Assembly: GCA_903828025.1 (NCBI GenBank)
Contig: CAIKKO010000051.1
Coordinates: 1-5,494 of the forward strand
Source of the DNA: an uncultured Sphingomonadales bacterium
GTDB lineage: Bacteria; Pseudomonadota; Alphaproteobacteria; Sphingomonadales; Sphingomonadaceae
Direction: 5' to 3'
Length of the DNA: 5,494 nucleotides
A program made the translations under genes and the position numbers. Of the stretch, positions 1 to 5,494 are shown piece after piece (position 1 is the stretch's first letter; each line of letters opens with the position of its first letter). The notes beneath the pieces are model-generated. The model did no database searches. It was not told the origin of the DNA and saw only the letters and a program-made list of their open reading frames with translations.

Positions 1-2
1 AC

Positions 3-410
3 GATCCGGCGGCGCACCTCGCGCTGGGCCGGGCGCTCGCTCCGCTGCGGGATGAGGGCGTGGTTATCCTTGGGTCGGGGCTGTCCTACCACAACTTGCG
101 GATGTTCGATGCGCGCGCCGCCGAGCCTTCGCGCCAGTTCGATGGCTGGCTGCGCCATGCCCTGCTCGATCTGCCGCCAGAGGCCCGTGCTGCTGCCCTC
201 CAGCGCTGGGAACAGGCCCCTGCCGCCCGCATCGCCCACCCGCGCGAGGATCACCTTATCCCGCTGATGGTCGCGGCCGGCGCGGCGGGCGATGATCCGG
301 CCACCTGCATCTATTCCGAAAACGACTTGCGCGGCGGCATCACCGCCTCGGCCTATCGCTTCGGCGCGGACACCACGCCAAGCGGGTTCGACCGGCTCGG
401 GGCTGCCTGA
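3..410 (+). CDS. Class III extradiol ring-cleavage dioxygenase (DODA/LigB family), C-terminal part
   Basis: This is the last 135 codons of a gene whose start lies left of the window; the frame is open from base 3 to the TGA at 408-410. What is seen: a GSGLSYHNLR motif (about residues 24-33 of the visible part), which matches the conserved G-S-G-x-x-x-H-N-L-R segment of the DODA family, and HPREDHLIPLMVAAGAA (from about residue 80), which matches the conserved E/D-H-L-x-P-L segment near the family C-terminus. In this family the first histidine is assigned to catalysis and the histidine of the second motif to metal binding. Family members are roughly 260 residues, so about half is present. They are cytosolic non-heme metal enzymes that open catechol-type rings with O2; YgiD-like members act on DOPA. 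The substrate here cannot be told. The gene faces dabA tail to tail with only two bases between the stop codons, and nothing suggests a functional link to DAB. Confidence 0.87.
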   Translation, partial: DPAAHLALGRALAPLRDEGVVILGSGLSYHNLRMFDARAAEPSRQFDGWLRHALLDLPPEARAAALQRWEQAPAARIAHPREDHLIPLMVAAGAAGDDPATCIYSENDLRGGITASAYRFGADTTPSGFDRLGAA

Positions 411-412
411 AT

Positions 413-2782
413 CTACGCAGCCGCTTCCCATTGCAGATCGCCGCGATAGCGCCATGCCATCCGCCCCGCGTCGTCGAGCGCGAAGAGGTGCAGCCAGCGG
501 TTGTCGAACAGCGCCCGCACGCCCGGGTGCTTTTCGAGCACCGCGCTCATCGCCTCACACGGGGCTTCGATGCACACCGTCAGCCGCAGCGGTTCGTGCA
601 CGAGCCCCCGGCCATCATGCACCGATTGCCACGGCAGACCCGCGCGCAAGGTGCCGCCATTGCCCTCGACCACACCGAACCCGCCAATCACATTGTGCAG
701 CAGCTTGTTGCCGCCGCCGAACACGTCCGGCGCCACGCTCGATCCATAATACTGCAGGCTGATCCAGCTCGCGACCACGACCGGCGCGGTCAGGATCAGT
801 TCGAGCACGCCGAAGCCCTGATCCTCCTGCCAGACATAGTCGTGGAGAAACGCCCGGCCCTCAAGGTTGCGCCCTGATGTGCGGCGGCGCGGCGCAGCGA
901 TGAAGGCGTTGCATCCCGCCAGCGCCCATTCCGGGCGGGTTTCGGACCAGTCCCGGCTGCGCTTGATCACGTTGCTCTCACCGGTCGCCCGCGCCAGGCG
1001 CAAAGCACGCTCGCTGCGCGCCAGCATGCCCGCCTGCGCCAGCCAAGCCTCAGCCTGCGCGATGGCGCTCGCGTGGGCGGGCGAAGGCTGATCCTCGGTA
1101 TAGAGTGTCACGCCATCGGTCGTCGTGTCATGGAGTGCCGCGACAAACAGCGTGCCCGAGGGGATCTCGATCCCCGCATCGCACAACCTGGCCCGCACCT
1201 CGGCATCGTTCAGCAGCCCCGCGAGCAGCCGCGCGTTGACCTCGCCCGAATAGCCGCCGCAGGCTCCGCAGTGGAGGGCGCTGGCATGCGGGTTGTTGAT
1301 CACATTGGCCCCGTGGCCGACGAGCAGCACCAGCGGCGCAAAATCGCGGGTGAGCGACATGGCTCGCAGGATTGAAGCGGCCATGCCGATCCGGGTGGCC
1401 AGATCCGGCGCAGGATCGGCCAAGGGCTTGGGATCGCGTGGCACTTGCCCGGCCTTGAGCCCCAGCGCATCCTTTATCAGCTTGGCGATATAGATCGGGC
1501 CGGCCGCCTCGACGAAGGCGAACGAGGACACCGCCGCCAGCTTGAAACGGCCCCAAGCGCGGATGGCGCGGGCCGTGTGGCGGCTAGGTGCCGCGTCATG
1601 CCCGCCCGTACGCGTGGTAAGCCCCGCATTCAGGAGCACGGGCAGGCGGTGCTCGACGACATCGGAGGCATAGCGCCGGTGCGCGGCAGTGAGGCCAAAA
1701 AAGCCAGCAAACCCCAGAGTTTGGATGTGCGGATCGAGCGCTTCCAGCGCGCGGCGAAACACCTCGGAGCGCACGTCGATGCAGAACGCGGCCTGCAACA
1801 CGGGGGCCGCGTCGGCAGGGCGGGAAACCGGTGCGCCAAGCGTTTCGGCCAGCGCAGTTTGCGCCGCGCGCTCGCACGCCTCCTGCAGGATTGCGTCGAC
1901 GATATGGTCCTCGCTCGGTGCCACCGGGTCCGCATAAGCGGCCAGCGCCGCCAGCCACGCAGGGCCGATCTGCGGCGCGTAGTGTTCGAACAGGGCCTGC
2001 TCCCACAGCAGGCGGATGGTGAGGAAATCGCTCAGCATCGCATCGCTGCCGCCCGCCAGCTCGGCCTGCCACAGCGCATGGCGCGCGGCTTGCGCCCAGC
2101 CGCCCAGCGTGATGAGCAGGCGGTGAAAGTACGTCCCGAACGCGGCGGACGGAAGCTCGAGCGCCTGCACCGCGCGGGCCAGCGCCTCGCCCGCACGTTC
2201 GGGCGCGTCCGCCACGAACGCGCCAAAGCCCGAAAGCCCCGCGATTTCCGGCGTCAGATCGTGCGTGGCGACAGCGGCCCAGGCGGCATAGGCCCCCTTG
2301 CCGCGCGGCGCGGCCCACAATGCCTGTCCTTGATCGCAATAGCCGCCCGCCCACGCGCCGAACCGCTCGGCGATGATCGCGGGCCAGTCGATGCCCGAAG
2401 CCTTGGCGGCCAGGTCTGCCACGGTGGGGATCGGCAGCTCTGGCGCAGGATCGCGGCTCAACACCGCCAGCAGCGCCCCGAGCGAGGCGGGCTTGGCCGC
2501 ATGCGGCGCAGCGGCCAGCGCGGCGGCGAGGTCCGCCTCGCTGATGGCACCGCTGGCCAGCCGCTCGCGGTACCATGGGCGCGGCATCGTCACCGGGCTA
2601 CCCGCCACGCGCGCGAGCAGCGCAGCGGTTTCGGCGAGGGTCTGCCCGGTCTGCCCGAGGTAGGGATTGACCGCGACAGTCGCGGCCAAGGGCCAGACCG
2701 GCGGAATGGCGCGCCCGGCGCTATCGGCGGCGGCCCGCAACTGCGCCATGATGGGGGCGGGTTCGGACGGGATCATCAGCAT
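413..2782 (-). CDS. dabA: DabA, zinc-binding subunit of DAB inorganic-carbon transporter (DUF2309)
   Basis: The product is 789 residues, a usual length for DabA. Known role: with DabB it forms an energy-coupled complex at the inner face of the membrane that accumulates dissolved inorganic carbon; DabA has a beta-carbonic-anhydrase-like zinc site thought to hydrate CO2 in one direction. Seen here: FCIDVRSE with Cys334 and Asp336, GHGANVINNPHA with His490, and HCGACGG with Cys505. Their spacings (C-x-D, and 15 residues between His and Cys) fit the four zinc ligands described for Halothiobacillus DabA (C351, D353, H524, C539). Other family blocks are VNPY near 38-41, KRSRDWSETRPEW at 607-619, FLHDY at 645-649, and the C-terminal stretch around 676-723 containing GGGNKLLHN and GLPWQSVHDG. 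No signal peptide or clear transmembrane helix is seen. The ATG at 2782 is chosen because AAGGA (minus strand, 2797-2793) sits 10 nt upstream; M3 and M12 are poorer alternatives. It follows dabB by 20 nt, so the two are very likely co-transcribed and presumably co-regulated from the region 4369-4474. Confidence 0.95.
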   Translation of the reverse strand: MLMIPSEPAPIMAQLRAAADSAGRAIPPVWPLAATVAVNPYLGQTGQTLAETAALLARVAGSPVTMPRPWYRERLASGAISEADLAAALAAAPHAAKPASLGALLAVLSRDPAPELPIPTVADLAAKASGIDWPAIIAERFGAWAGGYCDQGQALWAAPRGKGAYAAWAAVATHDLTPEIAGLSGFGAFVADAPERAGEALARAVQALELPSAAFGTYFHRLLITLGGWAQAARHALWQAELAGGSDAMLSDFLTIRLLWEQALFEHYAPQIGPAWLAALAAYADPVAPSEDHIVDAILQEACERAAQTALAETLGAPVSRPADAAPVLQAAFCIDVRSEVFRRALEALDPHIQTLGFAGFFGLTAAHRRYASDVVEHRLPVLLNAGLTTRTGGHDAAPSRHTARAIRAWGRFKLAAVSSFAFVEAAGPIYIAKLIKDALGLKAGQVPRDPKPLADPAPDLATRIGMAASILRAMSLTRDFAPLVLLVGHGANVINNPHASALHCGACGGYSGEVNARLLAGLLNDAEVRARLCDAGIEIPSGTLFVAALHDTTTDGVTLYTEDQPSPAHASAIAQAEAWLAQAGMLARSERALRLARATGESNVIKRSRDWSETRPEWALAGCNAFIAAPRRRTSGRNLEGRAFLHDYVWQEDQGFGVLELILTAPVVVASWISLQYYGSSVAPDVFGGGNKLLHNVIGGFGVVEGNGGTLRAGLPWQSVHDGRGLVHEPLRLTVCIEAPCEAMSAVLEKHPGVRALFDNRWLHLFALDDAGRMAWRYRGDLQWEAAA

Positions 2783-2802
2783 GGGTGGGGTGTCCTTTTC
2801 GC

Positions 2803-4368
2803 TTAATCAGACGTGCGCAGGGCCCAGCCGCCAAGCAGCCGATCAAACAGGGCATTGGCGTAAAGGCCGTTGGAAAGGTGCACGCGCAGGCCCGCCGCCG
2901 CCGGGTGATAAGCCCAGAGCGGGAACATGGATTGCGCCACGGCGACCGTGCCAAAGCTCAGCACCGCCAGCACCATCAGCGTCCATTCGAGCGGGCCGGG
3001 CGCAGGGGTCGCCGGCAAGGTTCCCGCCGTAAGCCAGAGCGCCAGGGCATGCAGCGTGAAGTAGCCGATCGAGGCGGCCAGCGCGTAAGCCGCCATGCGC
3101 CGGGTCAGCGCGCGCGGCGCGCTATCGGCAAGGCCTTGCGCGAGCAGGTAGGCCACCCCGAAGATGAGGATCGCCCCCAGCGCAATGGCTTGGGGTGACT
3201 TGTGCTGGAAGCCGAAGGCCGAGCCAATCAGCACGAACATCGCCAGCGCGGCCACGAAAGCGCGGCCCACCGCAGCGGGGCGCGGGACCGCCACCGGCCC
3301 CGGCCGCCGCGCCGCCGCGATAGCCTCCACCGCGCCGCCCGAGGCAAGGAACGCATGCGCCTTGTAGAGCGAATGCAGCGCGATGTGCAGCAGCGCGAGC
3401 GGGAACAGCGCAAGCCCGCACTGCATGATCATGAAGCCCATCTGGCCGACCGTCGACCACGCGAGCGAGGTCTTGATGGCGGGTTGAGTCAGCATCACCA
3501 GCCCGCCGAACAGCGCGGTGAACCCGCCGATCATGACCAGCACCGCCAGCACACCCGGCGCGAGCAGCATGACATCGGCAAAGCGGATCAGCAGGAACCC
3601 GCCCGCGTTGATCACCCCGGCATGGAGCAGCGCGGAAACCGGCGTGGGCGCTTCCATCACTTCGGTCAGCCAGCCGTGCAGCGGGAACTGCGCGGACTTG
3701 AGCAGCGCGGCGAGCGCGAGCAGCCCGGCGGCGCTCAGGGCCATCGCCCCGCCGGTGCCGCCCCGCGCCGCGCCGAGGATAGCGGCGATATCCGTCGTGC
3801 CATAAGCGAGGGCGAGCAGCAGCGCCGCGCCGATCAGGGCGGCATCCCCGGCACGCGCGGTCACGAACTTCTTGCGCGCCGCGCGCTGCGCCGCGATCCG
3901 CTCCGGATAGAACAGCAGCAGCCGGTGCAGCGAGAGGCTGGTGGCAATCCATGCGAGCACCAGCTGGATCAGCGAGCCCGCGCTCACCAGCAGCAGCACC
4001 ATCGCCAGCGTGGCGCACAGCCAGGCCATGAACGTGCCCTGCCGCGCCTCACCATCGAGATAGACCGCCGCATAGCGCACCACGATCCAGCCGATGAACG
4101 CAACCAACGTCATCATCACCGCGCTGACCACATCGAGCCGCACGGAAAACCATCCAAGCTGCGCTGTCTGCGGGCCCCAGCCGATGAGCAGGGCGATCGA
4201 CGCGAGAGCCAGCCCGATCGGCAGGAGCGCCAGGATTTCGATCAGCAGCAATGCGCCGCGCGTGCTGCGGCCGGGCTGCGCGAAGCCGATTGCGGCAGCC
4301 AGCAGCAGTAGCAGCGGCAGCAGCAGCGGCAGCGGTGCCAGGGCATAAGGCAGAAAATCGAGCGGCAT
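2803..4368 (-). CDS. dabB: DabB, NuoL-like membrane subunit of DAB inorganic-carbon transporter
   Basis: The product is a 521-residue, highly hydrophobic protein with about 14 membrane-length segments, of the proton-conducting antiporter/complex I NuoL-NuoM-MrpA superfamily (Proton_antipo_M). The superfamily core is clear: KSAQFPLHGWL (224-234), then EAPTPVSALLHAGVINAGG (239-257), with Lys224, His231 and His249; IKTSLAWSTVGQMGFM (298-313) with Lys299; and HSLYKAHAFLASG (332-344) with Lys336. These lysines and histidines correspond to the ion-path residues of the family. At 140-150 the sequence is WIATSLSLHRL, where NuoL has a glutamate-bearing GWE motif, so that glutamate is absent. The protein is shorter than NuoL (about 610) because the long lateral C-terminal helix is missing, as expected for DabB. 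Together with the adjacent dabA this makes DabB much more likely than a respiratory or Mrp subunit. Known role: couples cation flow to CO2 hydration by DabA. The start is supported by GGAG (minus strand, 4380-4377) 8 nt upstream. The first helix is leucine-rich and encoded by an imperfect trinucleotide repeat. Confidence 0.94.
   Translation of the reverse strand: MPLDFLPYALAPLPLLLPLLLLLAAAIGFAQPGRSTRGALLLIEILALLPIGLALASIALLIGWGPQTAQLGWFSVRLDVVSAVMMTLVAFIGWIVVRYAAVYLDGEARQGTFMAWLCATLAMVLLLVSAGSLIQLVLAWIATSLSLHRLLLFYPERIAAQRAARKKFVTARAGDAALIGAALLLALAYGTTDIAAILGAARGGTGGAMALSAAGLLALAALLKSAQFPLHGWLTEVMEAPTPVSALLHAGVINAGGFLLIRFADVMLLAPGVLAVLVMIGGFTALFGGLVMLTQPAIKTSLAWSTVGQMGFMIMQCGLALFPLALLHIALHSLYKAHAFLASGGAVEAIAAARRPGPVAVPRPAAVGRAFVAALAMFVLIGSAFGFQHKSPQAIALGAILIFGVAYLLAQGLADSAPRALTRRMAAYALAASIGYFTLHALALWLTAGTLPATPAPGPLEWTLMVLAVLSFGTVAVAQSMFPLWAYHPAAAGLRVHLSNGLYANALFDRLLGGWALRTSD
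4293..4336. repeat. Imperfect AGC/GGC (CTG-type) trinucleotide tract inside dabB
   Basis: The plus strand shows a run of AGC units mixed with GGC and AGT, in phase with the dabB codons on the minus strand. It encodes part of the leucine/alanine-rich first membrane helix (about residues 11-25). It is most simply a by-product of CTG-leucine and GCC/GCT-alanine codons, but the repetition could allow in-frame slippage. Confidence 0.5.
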
Positions 4369-4449
4369 GGTCTGGGCTCCACGGGTTGGCGAGCGAACGC
4401 TGCCCTCCTAGCGGAACCCGAACTGCGCAAAAAATTCATTGTTCAGGCC

Positions 4450-4476
4450 ATATCGTTCGTTTTAAAGAAACGATAT
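4450..4476. promoter_or_regulatory. 27-bp palindrome, candidate LysR-type operator between dabB and the regulator
   Basis: The arms ATATCGTT (4450-4457) and AACGATAT (4469-4476) are perfectly complementary. After two mismatched pairs, the inner TTT (4460-4462) and AAA (4464-4466) also pair, centred on 4463, so 11 of 13 positions match. T4457 and A4469 give the T-N11-A spacing that is the classic LysR-family recognition pattern, and TTC (4456-4458) and GAA (4467-4469) form a nested dyad. The element reaches into the ATG of the LysR gene at 4475, so binding there would be expected to block the regulator's own expression. It lies about 95 nt upstream of the dabB start, a distance that suits activation of the divergent operon. 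I see no convincing -10/-35 pair for dabB. For the regulator, TTGTTC (4439-4444) and TTTAAA (4461-4466) are only a weak match. The symmetry is observed; the operator role is inferred. Confidence 0.6.
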
Positions 4477-5359
4477 GACCGAACTCAACTACAACCATTT
4501 GCGCTATTTCTGGGCCGTGGCGCAGGACGGGAACCTGACCCGCACGGCCGAGCGGCTGAACGTTTCGCAGTCCGCGCTCTCGGTGCAGATCCGCAAGCTG
4601 GAAGACCGGCTGGGCCACGCGCTGTTCGAGCGGCGCGGCCGCACGCTGCACCTGACCGAGGCGGGCCGCATCACGCTCGACCATGCCGAGGCGATCTTTG
4701 CGACCGGGGAAGAACTGCTCGGCACCTTGCGCGAAACCGGCAACGCGCGGCAGGCCGTGCGGATCGGCGCGCTGGCCACGCTGTCGCGCAATTTCCAGAT
4801 CAGCTTTGTCGGGCCCTTGCTGGCGCGCACCGATATCGAGGTGGTGCTGCGTTCGGGCAGCCAGGCCGAATTGCTGCTGGGCTTGCAGGCGCTGGCGCTC
4901 GACGTGGTGCTCACCAATCAGGCCCCGGCGAGCGACGCGCTCACCCCGTTCATCGCGCACAAGCTCTCGGAGCAACCGGTCAGCCTGATCGGCGCGCCGG
5001 TTCTCTTGGGGGAAACGCGCGCCATCGCGGCCTTGCTGCAGACGCATCCGGTGATCCTGCCGATGGCGGGCAGCAGCGTGCGCACCGGCTTCGATGCGCT
5101 GATCGACCGGCTTGGCCTGCACCCGCAAATCGCCGCCGAAGTCGATGACATGGCGATGATGCGTCTGATGGTGCGCGAAGGCCATGCGCTCGCCGTGCTG
5201 CCGCCGATCGTGGTGCGCGATGAATTGCGCGCAGGCGCGCTGGTGGAGGCCGAAGCGCTGCCGGGCATTGCCGAAACCTTTCTGGCGGTCACCACCCGGC
5301 GGCGCTTTCCGAACGCCGTGGTGCGGGACTTGATCAGGGCGGCGACAAGCAGCGCCTAG
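4475..5359 (+). CDS. LysR-family transcriptional regulator, NhaR-like
   Basis: The product is 294 residues, a normal length for the family. An N-terminal winged helix-turn-helix covers about residues 5-62: NYNHLRYFWAV (5-15), then LTRTAERLNVSQSALSVQIRKLE (21-43) as the recognition region, then FERRGRTLHLTEAG (51-64). A linker helix follows (about 65-90), and the rest is a periplasmic-binding-protein-like effector domain, for example VRIGALATLSRNF (95-107) and the stretch around ILPMAGSSVRTGF (194-206). The NYNHLRYFW opening and the RRGRTLHLTEAG block resemble E. coli NhaR, a sodium-responsive activator of nhaA, more than CbbR; this is from memory of the family. The ligand is unknown. It is transcribed divergently from dabBA with 106 nt between them, the usual arrangement of a LysR protein and its target. 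The start is fixed by the family's typical N-terminus; upstream there is only a weak AAAG-type ribosome site lying within the palindrome. The TAG at 5357 lies four bases before the guaA-like terminus. Confidence 0.92.
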   Translation: MTELNYNHLRYFWAVAQDGNLTRTAERLNVSQSALSVQIRKLEDRLGHALFERRGRTLHLTEAGRITLDHAEAIFATGEELLGTLRETGNARQAVRIGALATLSRNFQISFVGPLLARTDIEVVLRSGSQAELLLGLQALALDVVLTNQAPASDALTPFIAHKLSEQPVSLIGAPVLLGETRAIAALLQTHPVILPMAGSSVRTGFDALIDRLGLHPQIAAEVDDMAMMRLMVREGHALAVLPPIVVRDELRAGALVEAEALPGIAETFLAVTTRRRFPNAVVRDLIRAATSSA

Positions 5360-5363
5360 CCGC

Positions 5364-5378
5364 TCACTCCCACTCAAT
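5364..5378 (-). other. Orphan guaA 3' end, candidate island attachment site (att)
   Basis: Read on the minus strand the 15 bases are ATTGAGTGGGAGTGA, Ile-Glu-Trp-Glu-stop, the near-invariant C-terminus of GMP synthase (GuaA, ...TIEWE). The frame cannot belong to an intact guaA: the codons before it read Leu-Phe-Leu-Thr-Ala-Asn and an in-frame TGA lies at 5399-5397. The 3' end of guaA is a known integration site for tyrosine-recombinase islands, for example IntG of the tripartite Mesorhizobium ICEs. GC-rich DNA lies to its left, AT-rich DNA to its right. The simplest reading is that this is the copy of the core left at the chromosomal side, with the island extending rightwards and intact guaA beyond it. 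Chance occurrence of a short motif is the main alternative, since the second core copy and the integrase are outside the window. Confidence 0.62.
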
Positions 5379-5494
5379 ATTCGCAGTTAAAAATAGTCAA
5401 TAAAATAAATGACTTATGCGGTAGAATTTTGAGTGTGTAAGTTTTGTGCAACTCACTGTTTTGGCGTTGCCGCATTTTTAGTCTAAAAACAATG
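5379..5494. other. AT-rich non-coding end segment, probable edge of an integrated element
   Basis: By hand count 38 of the 114 bases from 5381 are G or C (33%), against the strongly GC-rich DNA to the left. No open frame of useful length is seen on either strand. It holds several inverted repeats: AGTCA/TGACT (5395-5399 and 5410-5414); ATGCGGTA/TGCCGCAT (5416-5423 and 5468-5475, one G-T pair) enclosing TGAGT/ACTCA (5430-5434 and 5451-5455); and a palindrome TTTTTAG-T-CTAAAAA (5475-5489). TTGAGTG at 5429-5435 is an inverted copy of part of the guaA-like core. The last three bases are ATG, but no good ribosome site precedes it, so a gene start cannot be claimed. Confidence 0.5.
5475..5489. repeat. 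Perfect 15-bp palindrome near the right edge
   Basis: TTTTTAG and CTAAAAA are exact reverse complements around a central T. It sits three bases before a terminal ATG (5492-5494). It could be an operator for a gene starting there, an integrase or accessory-factor site, or the U-run of a weak terminator, since the CCGCAT arm of a longer stem runs straight into the T-tract. The sequence does not decide among these. Confidence 0.4.

Noticed and set aside
1596..2576. A 326-codon minus-strand frame overlapping dabA in another phase
   Set aside because: It is rich in Arg, Gly and Ala with no motif. The dabA frame carries conserved zinc-site blocks throughout the same stretch.
1445..2806. A 453-codon open frame on the plus strand opposite dabA
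   Set aside because: It lies wholly antisense to a gene with clear family motifs. Its composition is arginine/glycine/glutamine-rich with no recognisable motif, as expected of a shadow frame in GC-rich DNA.
3202..4311. A 369-codon open frame on the plus strand opposite dabB
   Set aside because: Its extreme arginine, glutamine and histidine content mirrors the hydrophobic codons of dabB on the other strand; it is a shadow frame.
4404..4410. A perfect TAGGAGG ribosome-binding sequence on the minus strand upstream of dabB
   Set aside because: No ATG, GTG or TTG follows at a useful distance and it lies 36 nt from the dabB start. The nearer GGAG at 4380-4377 explains dabB initiation.
4436..5377. 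A 313-codon open frame on the minus strand opposite the LysR gene
   Set aside because: The plus-strand protein has an unmistakable LysR domain, whereas this frame has none; it also runs across the palindrome and the guaA-like site.
5492..5494. Terminal ATG as the start of an island gene
   Set aside because: The window ends there and no purine-rich ribosome site precedes it, so it cannot be supported.

Overview
The window looks like high-GC alphaproteobacterial DNA. Codon use is dominated by G/C third positions, and protein style and gene content would suit a sphingomonad such as Novosphingobium or Erythrobacter; this placement is an impression, not a proof. Positions 1-5363 are compact, GC-rich and chromosome-like. 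The last ~115 bases change abruptly to about one-third G+C.

Layout from left to right: (i) the 3' end of a plus-strand gene for a class III extradiol (DODA/LigB-type) ring-cleavage dioxygenase, positions 3-410; (ii) a two-gene minus-strand operon, dabB (4368-2803) then dabA (2782-413), separated by 20 nt, encoding a DAB-type energy-coupled inorganic-carbon accumulation complex; (iii) a 106-nt divergent control region (4369-4474) with a 27-bp near-perfect palindrome reaching into the start codon of the next gene; (iv) a plus-strand LysR-family regulator of NhaR-like type, 4475-5359; (v) four bases later, a 15-base sequence (5364-5378) which on the minus strand reads as the last codons of guaA (Ile-Glu-Trp-Glu-stop), followed by AT-rich DNA that is not guaA.

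How the parts work together: DabB (a NuoL-like cation-conducting membrane subunit) and DabA (a zinc enzyme resembling a one-way beta-carbonic anhydrase) are expected to form one complex that turns CO2 into trapped cytoplasmic bicarbonate using the membrane ion gradient. The divergent LysR-type gene is the obvious candidate regulator, and the palindrome between them its candidate operator. No carbon-fixation gene (RuBisCO, carboxysome) is visible, so here DAB may serve anaplerotic or biosynthetic carboxylation rather than autotrophy.

The most notable non-coding signal is the right edge. The orphan guaA 3' end next to an abrupt composition change is what is expected at the chromosome-distal attachment site of an island integrated into guaA, with the island running to the right out of the window.
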